Shown: in pieces, positions 23,201 through 33,929 of the stretch
Layout: each line of letters begins with the position of its first letter
How positions within the stretch are numbered: position 1 is the first letter of the stretch
Source of the DNA: Haemaphysalis longicornis
Taxonomy: Eukaryota > Arthropoda > Arachnida > Ixodida > Ixodidae
Assembly (NCBI GenBank): GCA_013339765.2
Contig: CM023448.1
Coordinates: 110,683,118-110,747,117, forward strand
Length of the DNA: 64,000 nt
Reading direction: 5' to 3'
Notes under the pieces: generated by a model
The model's database searches: none
The model's input: only the letters and a program-made list of their open reading frames with translations
Told to the model about the DNA's origin: nothing
Program-made: the position numbers and the translations under genes

Positions 23201-23893
23201 CCTTATGAGGATGGGTAGGTGGTCGCTGCCCCACGTAGTCGGATATGGAGTCCACGCTTGAACAAGTCCGGCAGTCGCCCAAGTGAGGTCGGGCGAAGTG
23301 TCGCGTTGAGCAGCGTGAAGGCCGATGCGAGTGATTGTGTCTGGGTCGTTAATAAGATGAAGACCTGCTGTTTCTGCTGCATACTCCAAGGCTTTACCCC
23401 TAGGGTGAGTTCTGTTGTATCCCCATAAGGTGTTGGGGGCATTGAAGTCTCCACCCAGTAAAATAGGAGTGCCTGGAAATGGGGACGTTAAAACATGTAA
23501 CCAGGTGAAGGAAGCAGTGGTGGTGGATGAGGTTGTTGGCTTGTAATAGGCGGTGGCCACAATAATGGGTTTTCCTCCAGGTAGGCGCGTATGTACTGCC
23601 ACTACTTCGTGATCCGCCGAGGAGAATTCAGGGTCTTGTATTTGCTGGTTTCTCAGAGATGAATGGGCAAGAACAGCGACATATCCCGGTGGCGACATTA
23701 TCCGCGTATTCCGAGTGGTTGGTGCGATAGATGAGTTAACATGAGTAATATATCCCGGAATTTGAGGAGTTCTGCGGGTTTCTTGCAGTAATATGTAAAG
23801 TGGTTGGATCTGGATAATCCTCTGCTTTAGAATAACTTGCTGGTGGGAGTAGTTGCGGCAGTTCCATTGCAATACTGTCGGTGACCGGTTCAT
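20220..23893 (-). pseudogene. ORF2: endonuclease, reverse transcriptase, RNase H polyprotein
   Basis: The start at 23,893 (M-N-R-S-P-T-V-L-Q-W-N-C-R-N) opens an APE endonuclease. It has L-Q-E-T-R (catalytic Glu), G-G-D-F-N-A-P-N and the terminal S-D-H motif. The RT follows: D-L-R-K-A-F-D (motif A), G-V-P-Q-G-S-I-L-G-P-L-L-F (motif B) and I-Y-A-D-D-I-T-I-W (motif C). The RNase H has I-Y-T-D-A-S, F-E-A-E-L, I-T-D-S and a W-I-P-G-H block after a stop codon. In its G-N-Q-A-A-H segment the usual final Asp is replaced by His. The C-terminus has C-P-H-C, then H-L-V-W-T-C, a CX2CX9HX4C knuckle. In-frame stops are TAA at 23,144, TGA at 22,101 and TAA at 20,796. One frameshift lies near 23,000-23,040, between endonuclease and RT. 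Otherwise the frame is continuous, so inactivation looks recent. Confidence 0.9.
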
Positions 23894-23938
23894 TGTGACT
23901 GGTTGCTGGGCCGAATGGACACTTTGCGTGGCAGTTCC

Positions 23939-25525
23939 TTAGAGTTTTCTCTCTCTCGAGGGGAACTTTTGTATAATGGACTGAACGAGACTACGGATCT
24001 CATTCATCTGGCTGTCGAAGTTTTCTTGGTCCTGTTTGCGCTCCGCTTGACGCGCAAGCCGTTCCCGGTGAATGTCTGTGCGGACGGTTTGGAGCGCTAA
24101 CTGGAGAGGGGATTCGCTAGTCGGTCGAGATGTAGGGGTACGTATTGTGCTCTGGGATCGGCTGTGTCGAGTTTGGGAGTTAAGCAGTTGTTTGGGCGTT
24201 GCTGTTGGCACTGTTTTTCTGTCTAGCTGTCGTTTGAGCTCTTGGTTTTCCCTTTGGAGTTGTTGGTTCTCCTTCCGAAGCTGCTGTATACCCGCCCGGA
24301 GGGCAGCAAGTTGGGACAGAATGGCTGCCATAGTTGGTTCTTTTTCAGAGTTGGCATTTGTCGGGTGACTTACGGTTGATGTCGACTGATCCGTGTGAGT
24401 GCCACGGGTCCTATCTGCCCAAGTCACCCCTTTGGTGGCATCCTTTTGCGGGCTAGTCGGGGGCGTTGGGATCCTGCGGGACAGGTGGTATTGAGCGCAA
24501 TGTGTCCGTATTGTTTGAAGGCCACGCAGTATATCTGAGGGCCGCATTCTTCACTCTCGCTGTATAATTTGCCGCAAGCTTTGCACACAGCTTGCGCCGG
24601 ACAGGAGCGGACCATATGACCAACGTTATGGCAATTGTAGCAAACAAGTCGTTTTGGCTGGTAAGGCGAAACTTTGATTATGGCCATGTAGTATTTAACA
24701 GCCCTGGGAAGGATAGGTGTGCCAAATGTGACCACTGCACGGTTAGAGCGTCCCAAGCGATGGCATGTCAGTATTATAGCCTGCTCACATCTTAGCCAGC
24801 GAAGGGTCTCCTCGTTAGATTCATTGGGTTCAATAGTGATGACTCCCCTCGTCATGTTTGGCTTGTACGGAGAAAGCTTGATCTCTACTGGTATGATTTG
24901 CTGGGCACCTTGACGGACAAAGAAAACTGATCCAACCTGAACGAGCCGAGAAGCGTGCGTTTCGTCGTAGACGTTAATGTAAATGCAGTTGCCAGTTCAG
25001 CTAAATACGACTGTGGGGCACTTGCACCAATTATGTGCGCAAACGTGTGCTTAGGAATGTCATTCACGTTGTACTTAATGAGTGGCCTGAGCACGAGTTG
25101 GTATCGAGAGCGACTTACTCTGTCAGAACGGGTCACTTGATCTTGATCACGCATTGCAGGGTGGTTCCACTGGAAGTTCATTGGAGCAAGTTGAGGGTTC
25201 ATTTGGGGGATCTGTATATCTCCAGATGAGAGGCCGAGGGTTGCGTGGAGGTGTCTTCTTCCATGGGGGACACTGTTTCGTCTTGGGACGACTGAAGCGC
25301 CGATGGATCTGTAGGCGACCTGTTGCGCAGATGAGATGACCGACTTGAAGGAGCGGCGGTGCCACACACGGTAGGCATTGCTGACGGTCTTTCTTCACAA
25401 AGAGGCGGTGTTGGCGTAGCAGCGCATTCCTTGGGCGGCGGCGATGGCTGCAGCTGCACGCGCAGCAGCGGCGGCCGAAGCAGCGGTGGGGTCGGCGTCG
25501 CCGTTGCGCTGCGTAGGCTTAGCAC
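23939..25525 (-). pseudogene. ORF1: gag-like RNA-binding protein
   Basis: From right to left there is a Pro/Ser-rich N-terminus with S-P-M-E-E-D-T-S-T-Q-P (about 25,260), then a conserved block N-D-I-P-K-H-T-F-A-H-I-I-G (about 25,050). A zinc knuckle C-Y-N-C-H-N-V-G-H-M-V-R-S-C follows (CX2CX4HX4C, about 24,640) with a second Cys-rich segment after it. Next come a leucine/glutamine coiled coil (about 24,310-24,230) and a basic tail ending 46 bp before ORF2. At least three frame changes (near 25,200, 24,900 and 24,450) break it. The role in the family is RNA binding and RNP formation during retrotransposition. Confidence 0.8.
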
Positions 25526-25767
25526 CCGGCTGGGCTATTACTGCCCGCTTCGTCGAGGCAGATGGGGCCCTATGATTGTCCCTTGACCAGGCAAGAGCCG
25601 AACACTTTACGAGTCCGTTGACACCAAAAACAAGGAGTTACAGAGTAATTAAGTCACTTGTCGAAGCAATTATTGCGCAGCCGATCTGGAGCCATGCGGT
25701 CTGGTTGGAACAGCACGTGCTCTAATACTCCCTCCCCGATAATCCTTCCCGGGTGAAGGAAGTTTCT

Positions 25768-25932
<165 letters not shown>

Positions 25933-25933
25933 A

Positions 25934-26156
25934 GGTTTTAACGCGCCGACACAACACAGGCGATGAGGCACTCCGTAGTGGAGGGCTCTGGGCTAATTTT
26001 GATTGCCTGGGGATCTAACGTGCGCCTAAATCTCGCACACACGGGCGTTTTTGCTTTTCGCCTCCATCAGAAAAGCGGCCGCCGCGGCCGGGAATCGAAC
26101 CCGCGTCCACGTGCTCAGCATCAAAACGCCTTAGCCACTGAGCCACCACGACGGGT
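25934..26156 (-). mobile_element. tRNA-derived SINE
   Basis: Same family as 16,993-17,232. The head is at 26,085-26,156 (complement of GCCTTAGCCACTGAGCCACC) and the body runs to GTAGGTTTTAACGCGCCGAC. It is well preserved, with a few base differences, and its tail is expanded. Confidence 0.85.
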
Positions 26157-26794
26157 GGAGAAAGTTTCTCTCAGGAGGTTTGGGGCTGGGGCGGCTGTCA
26201 CACCTTCAGTCACCTGGACCTGGGGACCCGCACCAGAAGACCCAGGAAGTTGTCCAAGTGTCCAGCTTTGGCGGCTGAAGCTGATGTCAAGCTTCTCGTA
26301 TGGATGCGCACAGGAACAAGGACAGCTCGTGACAATGTGATCAGAGTGGTTGGTCTTCGGTAGGACAAACCGGGTGACTTCAACCGGTGGGTACAAGACG
26401 ACCGCTACTGCAGGTCTGTGATGAACATTCCGCACGATACCAGACTGCATGCCTACCTGTAGACTTGACCAATGTTATCGATTTCTTGATTACCTGTGAT
26501 TTTTGTACCACTTCCCTCTTTACTTTCCTACTTTCTTATCTTTCCTTGCTTTCATGCTTTCTTCCCTCTTTTCATCTTTACACCTTCTTCATATGCTGCA
26601 TGGCAAAATTACGAAGTTAAAAAAGAAAAAGAAATCACTTCTCGCTTCCTTTGTACCGACAAAACCACGGCCATTACAGTGCTGGCGCATTATAGCGCGA
26701 TGCCAACGGGGTGAGAGAGCATGCTGTGAAAGTGGACGAAATGAGAAAGCAAGGGCACATAATGCCTCGTCGCCTGTGTTATATTAATACATGA

Positions 26795-26945
26795 AAATAC
26801 TTAACTTAAAATCCCATAGTATTGATGTTTTGCCTCAAATGTGCCTGCTTCCCTTTTTTCTCGACATTGGGAAACGGACCGTCCACCAGTCCTGGACGGT
26901 CCGTGGGCAGTGCAAGGATAGCCCTCGGACCGGAAGTCCCATACA
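26795..26945 (+). repeat. Dispersed repeat interrupted by foldback copy 2
   Basis: Matches 12,330-12,480 and breaks off immediately after AAGTCCCATA, where the ACACTAAAC terminus of the foldback element starts. Confidence 0.65.
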
Positions 26946-28385
26946 CACTAAACTTTTTTACACCCTTTTTGGCTGAAAAGGGTGTAAAAATCTTGTTCCA
27001 TGGCTAACACCCTTAAAAGGTGTTTTGGCAAAAAAGGGTGTACGAATGAAAAAAGGTTGTTGAGCTCAACACCCTAAAAAGAGGGTGCTGAGCCTCACAC
27101 CCTTTCTTAAAGTGATGGCATGCGCAGTGGCAATGTGAATCGGCGGAGCGCGCAGCATTCAACACAAACAGTCAAACGCACAAGTTACACTTGGAACACA
27201 AACGAATTGAGCAAGAAAACCAACGGGATGCAAGCGGTACAGGGAGTACATACTTACTTAGTAATACATGTGCTGTTCTTGCTTTTATATCCAGCAGAGA
27301 AAAGCACCCGATTGAGACGGTGAGCTTTTCGCAAAAAACCAATATTTTAGCGCTAATTTTGGAAGTATGGATTTTACTATGAGAATATACAAATCAACAC
27401 GGGGATTTGCAAAAACGTTTTAATTACGAGGTAGTTTTTGTGTTTCATAACTTATAGAATTTTATTAAATACCAAACAAATCTTCCCGCCACCTCAACAC
27501 CCTTCAAAAAGGGTGTTCATTATGTCAACACCCTTTTTCTCAGAAGGGTGTAAAGCTACAAGTTAGGGTGTTCGAAACTAAGAAAAAGGGCGTAAAGAAA
27601 AAGGGTGTAAGAAAAGACCACCAACTAAGAAAAAAGGTGAAGCGACCTCCAACTTTGGAGGCATTTTGTACCTTTGGACTGAACATTTTCTACAAGCGGG
27701 GGGTGTTTTGTACCTCACGATGTTTAAAGCAATATGAATTGGCATAATTTATTACCAGTGAAGCTCTTTAAGCTTGAGCTAGTTAGTAAAAATACAAAGA
27801 AAAAGAACTCCGGCACCTGTAAAGGGTGCAGCACCGCAGATAGGGTATTATAACAGTGAAGTCGGCTTTCGAGCATCTTATAGTGTAAGCACAAGAGGCG
27901 TATGCGTATGCGCACCTCTTGCTATACCATTTCAAACGTACTAGTCTTTTTTGGATTCTAAAAGGCAACAAAAATTGGCGCAGCTTGCAGTAGTGGTGCA
28001 AGGCTGGAGAAACAGCATAACTGGGGGCCGACCTAGCTTGTTTCCCCCTTGGATCCACTGGCAGAGGGAGGGGGGGGGGGGGGAGGGGGGGGAGACAACA
28101 CACACTGTAACAGCCTTGTAAAATCCTGTTAAACTTGGCCTCACCCCTCAGCGGTAATCCTAGCTTAGCAAGAACATTGCAAGCTTAGCAAACATAACAA
28201 AACTTAGCAACACCGAAAGAAACAAGGTCGACTCCAAGCTCCGCTGTTCTTTTTTTGCAACTGAACACCTATTTCACACCGTTTCAACAACACCCTACAG
28301 AAAGCCAAGCGTGTTGCAGACGGTAAACACCCTTTTCGTAACACGACTATAGTCATTATAAACACCCTTTTCGTAGCACGACTAT
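26945..28385. mobile_element. Foldback-like element, copy 2, inverted and truncated
   Basis: Opens with ACACTAAACTTTTTTACACC, the complement of the right end of copy 1. It follows copy 1 in reverse order: motif array, core with TATAAAAG (minus, 27,289-27,282), middle segment, TTAGCAA motifs, and the array near 28,320. It lacks the outermost about 430 bp corresponding to 8,604-9,040. Its ragged right end has a small duplication of AAACACCCTTTTCGTA-CACGACTATAG. Poly-G at 28,069-28,092 is new relative to copy 1. Confidence 0.8.
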
Positions 28386-28700
28386 AGATCGAGAAAGTTG
28401 CGGTTGAATTTTGAATGGGAACCTCTCAATGCGTTTTCCTGCCTGGCGGCGTGGTAACGACGCATTCTCGCGGCGTCGTCGGTGTTGCGTCGTTCAGCGT
28501 CGCCTTGACTGTTCAACCTTCGGCGCTTTTCCTCAGCTTCCCGTTCCTGGTCAGTTCGTGATTCTCTGCGGCGACGTTGATTCTCCCTTCGGCGTTCGCG
28601 GCCCTGTTCATCGAATGATCTCTGTTCCTCCAGGCAACAACGCGTCGCCCGCTTTCCAATGGGAGCAGTAGGGACGCTTAGTTCAGGCGCTCATCCGCTA
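28386..28700 (-). CDS. Arginine/glutamate-rich coding-like fragment, unidentified
   Basis: The minus strand is open for roughly 100 codons without an ATG near its beginning. It is dominated by R-E-R-R-R-E-N-Q-R-R-R-R-E-S-like charged runs, followed by A-R-M-R-R-Y-H-A-A-R, ending TAG at the truncated edge of foldback copy 2. The composition suggests a basic coiled-coil region. Such segments occur in several arthropod transposon proteins and in nuclear proteins. I cannot decide between an exon and a transposon relic. Confidence 0.3.
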
Positions 28701-28900
28701 TGTATGTGGCGCGCGCCGGCGGACGGGTCCCGACTTACGTCACTGCTCGCGATTCGCGAACGCTGCGCCCACTTCTGCGACGTGTGTCTGTCAGCTTGCC
28801 TCTTGGGTTTCAAGAGCCGTTTTGCTCACATCTGAACCGTGACGGGGCGCTAGTTCTGGGGCGCACTGGGGATCTCATTCAACGTGTCGCTCGCTTCATA

Positions 28901-29550
28901 CGTGCTGCATTTTTTGCGAGGTGATTGACGTAGGCAGAACTGAAATAGTGTAAGAATATATAAATTGTCGGATAGACAAATAGCAAACATAGAAACGATA
29001 TTTTCGGATGGTAACAGTCAGCATTTTACCGATATATTTCTGCCTGGAGGATTTAGGGAAGAAGAAATTGCGTGTACATTTTCTGCTCAAGCGCTCACTT
29101 CTCCCATTACTTTCCAAAAAATATCACGTGCTTGTGAATTTCAGGAGATTATAGAAAACAAAAGGATAAGCATTTGAGCGTCCAGCCAAGCTGTAAGGGC
29201 GCTTCTACAGTACAGTCCTCAGTTTTAAAACTCTGTACAGATGCGTGGTGCGAACAGCATGGACAAAACAAGGCCGAAACGCAGTGGATGCCCCACTCAG
29301 AAAATTTCGGGGCCCTTGATGCCAGTACGTAAGTGCGCAAAGCCGGCATCAGCCTGCGGCACCACAAGTGGTGTTGCGTCCGCCGTGGCGCAGGCGGTTT
29401 TATCAGCGTCAGACAATACAGACAGGCATAATGCTAAAAAAGAAGGCACAGGAGCGCCGCCTGGGGAACGCTAGACAAACTGTCAACTATTTTGCATAGT
29501 TTCCGAGAAGCGGCGCTGGCTGGCGGACATGAAAGCACGCAGGAAGGCTA
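28901..29550. other. No gene recognised
   Basis: The stretch at 29,215-29,470 on the plus strand has moderately coding-like codons but no motif or intact frame. Nothing else stands out. Confidence 0.3.
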
Positions 29551-29631
29551 CGGAGCGGGAAAGGGTAGGAGAGGGCAACAGAAGAGTGGCTGTTTGGCCA
29601 TTTTCCGGTATGTAGCATACCGGGTACCGTC

Positions 29632-30010
29632 CGCTAACGCTACGGCGGCGGGTAGCGGGGCCCGACTATGAAGGTGAAAATTCGTTCCGGTGGGGGGATA
29701 GATCCGCAGGCCGGCCTTCGCCATGCCCGCGCATTCTCTCCACTGAGGGGCAACCTCCTCGACCTCCCCGCGCGCGCATGCGCGGTCGGGTCCCGGTAAC
29801 CCGCCACCGTAGCGTGAGCCTCCGCTAGCCGCTATGCTAAAACTCTCTAGGCAATAGAGAGTTATAGCAGATCGGAGAACCGGTACCGGTACGGTACCCG
29901 GTAGGTAATGGCCGTTACTGCGCATGCGCCGGAAAAACTGCTTGTGCGTCTTCGCAGGTGCACCGGGTACCGTACCGGGACTGGTTCTCCGATCTGCTTT
30001 AACTCTATTG
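29632..30010. repeat. Two adjacent hairpins built on CCGGTACC motifs
   Basis: The first inverted pair is 29,632-29,668 (GCTAACGCTACGGCGGCGGGT) with 29,787-29,830. The second pair is 29,852-29,902 with 29,962-30,010. Its arms run from CAATAGAGAGTTATAGCAGA through GGAGAACCGGTACC, and the right arm reads the complement. GGTACCGGTAC-type repeats occur in both. This looks like a foldback MITE, possibly composite. Confidence 0.75.
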
Positions 30011-31680
30011 ATTATACAGGCAGCGTTGCTCCAGGGAGCGAACGACTCGTGGCAGTCCCATTCATGGCTCGCAGGTTCCGCACACCATGAGCTGTTAAAC
30101 GCTGGAAGTCCTTTGCGGGAATCGTTTGACCAGAACCCGAAGCGCCGCATCTATTCCGTCCGAATCTTTAGCGTTTCCGATTTTCGGAGTGTATCGCACA
30201 CTTCGAAACTGGCGCCGAAATGGCGATCGACGAAATCGCGATTGAAGTCAAGTAAATCGTTCTGCATATTCTGGAGTAGCGGCTTTGTGTTCTTTTTGCG
30301 TTATTTTGCGCTGCTGCGCTTGCCGATGCACCTTGAATCGCCACTATTATTCCTCCGAGCGAACGACGCGCACCCGTCCCAATGCGAGCTAAAAGTGCAG
30401 TCACTGATAACGGTGTAGTGAAATTATCAGCCGATTGTTAAACTTGTGAAAGACGTATAGGTGGAGGAGAGGAGAATAACAGTTGTGAAATACGAGTCGG
30501 CGGTGGTGACGAGGAGCACCGGAGAGGCGCCGAGTAAATCCGCTTCACCGGAATAAAAACGAAGGGGGGGGGGGGGGGGGGGTAGACATATACAGCTTCG
30601 CAGTAAAAAGCAACGTAGGGATTAACCGAACGAGTCAACGAACTACAGAAATACGGCTTTTGTCGGAAGAAATTGCCCGGCTCCGAGTTGATGTAGACAA
30701 CCGTCCAATGGCGAAGCGGTAGGGTGGAAAAGTCTGAGACAGCAACAGAGTTGAAAATCCCGCCTGTGGCGACCAGATACGCGGTTTCTTAGCATAGACT
30801 TAAGCCTGTTTTCGTTTCGTAAATCAAAGAATTCGCGATTCTTGGCGTACAAAGAGTCGTGTATTGAAGGCATCTGAAGGTTATGAGTCAGATGACATGT
30901 ATATTTGTGAAAACATTACCCAGCTCTCCCGCATACTTTTCGCAAAGACGAAAGAATGGGCTCAGACGAGCAGCGCCACGTGTCGGTTTGGTATGCAAAT
31001 GGTGAAGTGCTCGCTGGAAAAAAAGAGTGCGGATCCAGCCATCGTGTTTCGAGGGCCTTGCCAATCTCGGTTGAATGCGACTTTCTTTTTGTGGATTTTA
31101 TCTTTCAAAGACACGTGTGCCGCCAGCTCAGTTCGCATCAAAGCACGACCGCTTAAAGCAGTCAGTGACATAGAAAGCATGCCACGTGCGCGCATGTGTA
31201 ATTTTGTCCCACCAACCGGCGTATCCCCAATAAGATTAGCACGAGTGAGGGCTGTTCATAAAGGTGGTTCACACAATGAGCTATTAAACTGCAGACCGAC
31301 TTCGGTCCTACTAATATTTGCGAAATATTTGAACGTATTATATAATTGGATTTTGGAGAACAAATAAAATGTTTGCAAATGAACAGTTTGGATTTGAAAA
31401 ATTCAATCACCGGAGGCAGAACCTATATCCTAGAAATAAAACAACAAAATCGTCAAAATATAGAAAAAACTAACTCTGGGAATGCATAAATATTTTTCAT
31501 TTTAAGAAGCTGTTCTATATTGTACAACGGCGTACTTTAGAAGAAACTTTCATTGTGTTGTGGTGTCTGAGACACAGCGTCATCACTACTACATATGTAT
31601 TTGTTTTCTGGAATCCAGTGCACATAAATAAATGGTGCCAACACAAACGTACAAAATATTGAATGCGGAGTTCCACAAAG
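30011..31680. other. Mostly unassigned; one dispersed repeat
   Basis: The segment 30,430-30,560 is the partner of the repeat at 11,140-11,300. A poly-G run lies at 30,567-30,582. The segment 31,418-31,475 (CCTAGAAATAAAA, AAAATATAGAA) repeats text of the CR1-like LINE at 32,730-32,775. No gene is supported. Confidence 0.4.
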
Positions 31681-32345
31681 ATTTATTTATTTATTTAGCA
31701 ATACTGCTAGCCCCAGCGTGGGGCCATAGCAGAGTGGGTGTACATGGTACAGCAACAAAACCAACAGTACAATACTGCTAAAAAAATTAATCGGCGCTAA
31801 AACAGGGAGGAAGAAGAAACACGTAACACACAACACGGTGCCGAACACGGTAACACACAACACGGTGGTGTGTTACGTGTTTCTTTTTCATCCCTGTTTT
31901 AGCGCCGATTAATTTTTTTAGCAGTATGTACCAACTCGCCCACATCAAGCTTTTGTTAGTACAATACTGAAGTCAGAACACAGAACAATACACTTCAAAC
32001 AATATAGAAAAGGTTTCACGTGCAAAAAAAAAAAGCAAGCATAGCTAGTCAGATTCAAATTCCTCAATACTGGTTGTTTCAATAATTTTACTGCCAAGCT
32101 CATTCCATTCTTTGGGAGTGCGCGGAAGAAAGGAACACTTGAAAACATTATTTTTGGGCTGGAAAGGAACGACAGTGTGTTTGTGACGTTGTCTCGTAGA
32201 GTAACCGGAGGAGAAGTTTAGGTATTCACCTGTGGTGCTATTTATTCGACCATTAACTATCTTAAAGAAGAACAACAAACGGGCAATTCCATTCCTTTCT
32301 GAAGTTCGTTTCAATCCCGCTTTGGCAACTAATTCGTATTTATTT

Positions 32346-32386
<41 letters not shown>

Positions 32387-33400
32387 AATATTTATTTATT
32401 GAAATTAAATCGGACAGCCTTGTTTTGGATTCTACCTAGTTTATGGATATTGACATTGGTGTAAGGATCCCAGACAATGTTTTCATAGTCAAGAATTGGT
32501 TGGATAAGAGATTTGTATGCCAGAATTTTAGTGTTGCATGACGAATATCGAAGAGAACGTCTCAAAAATGTAATTTCATCATTGAAGTATTAGCTATATA
32601 GTTGATATCTCGATCCCAGTGGAGGTTGCTACATATATGCAAGCCTAAATACTTGTACTAAGTTACTCGATTTAGGATATTTCCGTCAGCTGTGTAATTA
32701 TAAACAAGGGGACACTTCTTATTTATTTTTCCTAGAAATAAAAGAACGAAATCATGAAAATATAGAAGAAAAAAACATCGGCATAGCCACACTTTTCTTA
32801 TAGTTGACACACATTTGCCAAGAACTACACCACTTCACGAGTTTCTCAATTTCTGTGTTAAGCTTTACTTGGTCTTCGACTGTGTGAATAAGGGTATACA
32901 GTGCGCAATCATCAGCGTATAATCGTATTTTAACACTGCAATTATCAACAATATCATTAATGAACATCACAAATAACAACGGGCCGAGCACAGAGCCCTG
33001 GGGAACCCCTGAGACAACAGGTAACATGTTTCAGGGAGTGTCTTTAAAAACAACGTATTGCTGCCGGGATGTCCGATATGATTTAATCCAGTTACACAGT
33101 TGCCGGTTTTTCAATAATGTGTTCAGTTTAATGAGTAATTTAGAATTGGAAATCTTGTCGAATGCTTTGGCAAAATCTGAAAAAACTACGTCTATCTGTT
33201 TTCTCTCCTTAATAGCTGCGGCGAAGTCATGTGTCATTTCAACCAGTTGAGTTACAGTAGATAAAAAGCGCCGGAATCCATGTTGCATTGGTGTTAATAT
33301 TGAGTAATTTTTCAAGAAGAGCGTAATATGCTTATGAATAAGATTTTCGAGGATTTTACAACACGAGAGTGAAATGCTGGGCTTGTTGGTTCATAATGTT
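31681..33400 (-). mobile_element. 5'-truncated CR1/jockey-like LINE with (TAAA)n tail
   Basis: The minus strand from about 33,315 encodes RT: M-Q-H-G-F-R-R-F-L-S-T, then V-V-F-S-D-F-A-K-A-F-D (motif A). Motif B is S-G-V-P-Q-G-S-V-L-G-P-L-L-F, then R-L-Y-A-D-D-C (motif C). The TGA at 33,031 is in frame between motifs A and B; reading resumes in the same frame at once. A stop at 32,752 and frame changes follow. The C-terminal R-T-P-K-E-W-N-E-L signature is at about 32,100 and the frame ends at 32,045. The 3' end has a GCCCCAGCGTGGGGC palindrome and a (TAAA)n tail at 31,681-31,696, typical of CR1-like tails. An internal (TTTA)n array lies at 32,337-32,400. Confidence 0.8.
31772..31926. repeat. 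Long hairpin, ~60-bp arms
   Basis: The left arm at 31,772-31,830 (from ATACTGCTAAAAAAATTAAT) is almost perfectly inverted at 31,868-31,926. The loop contains CACGGT twice, separated by AACACACAA. It lies inside the 3' UTR of the CR1-like LINE. It could be a local inverted duplication, a hairpin selected in the element, or an assembly fold-back artefact. Confidence 0.85.
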
Positions 33401-33593
33401 GCAAAAAAGAAACCAGCGGCAAGAACACGCAGGACAAGAGGAATATACATTTACAGTTTACATTAAGCTGCTTTAAGGAATTGCCACCGATTGTTCGTCA
33501 TGTTTGATAGCGTTTAGGAACACGAACAATAGAACCGCTGGTATCGTCCCACATATAAAGAGCATCGTTAATGGACACTTTGTCGAAGATCAA

Positions 33594-33865
33594 GTTGGGA
33601 GAGGGGGGGCTGGAACAGCGAGGTTGAGTTGGTGTAGGAGGATCGAACCTGTGGGGTGGGATGCATGTGGCGGGCAAGGGGGAGGATTTCGAGGTTTTTC
33701 CGGTAGGATAGGGGTATAAGTAAAGTTGGGAGAGGGGGGCTGGAGCAGCGAGGTTGAGTTGGTGTAGGAGGATTAAACCTGTGGGGTGGGATGCATGTGG
33801 CGGGGAAGGGGGAGGATTTCGATGAAACCTCGAAATCCTCCCCCTTATCCAGCCACATGCATCCC
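33594..33865. repeat. 131-bp tandem duplication plus an inverted part-copy
   Basis: GTTGGGAGAGGGGGG starts at 33,594 and again at 33,725. Both units continue GAGGTTGAGTTGGTGTAGGA and GGGATGCATGTGGCGGG. At 33,827-33,865 the end of the unit recurs in reverse complement (CCTCGAAATCCTCCCCCTT, CCACATGCATCCC). The block sits between two oppositely oriented LINE fragments. Confidence 0.85.
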
Positions 33866-33929
33866 GACGAAGAGCTCGCGCCTTGGCACACTTAGCCTAT
33901 TCCCCCCCTCTCCTGACTCAATTTACGTG

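Larger units (their letters stand above)
20090..25560 (-). mobile_element. Near full-length non-LTR retrotransposon, I-group-like
   Basis: The element is about 5.4 kb and reads right to left. ORF1 carries a CCHC knuckle and a coiled coil. ORF2 carries an APE-type endonuclease, reverse transcriptase, RNase H and a C-terminal zinc knuckle. RNase H combined with an ORF1 knuckle is typical of the I superfamily (I, Loa, Ingi relatives). The clade is inference. Decay is modest: a few frameshifts and three in-frame stops. The exact 5' and 3' ends and target duplication were not defined. Confidence 0.85.

Noticed and set aside
25600..25760. Possible plus-strand LINE RT thumb remnant (P-I-W-S-H-A-V-W-L)
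   Set aside because: Only one short suggestive phrase and no flanking motif. Too weak to annotate.
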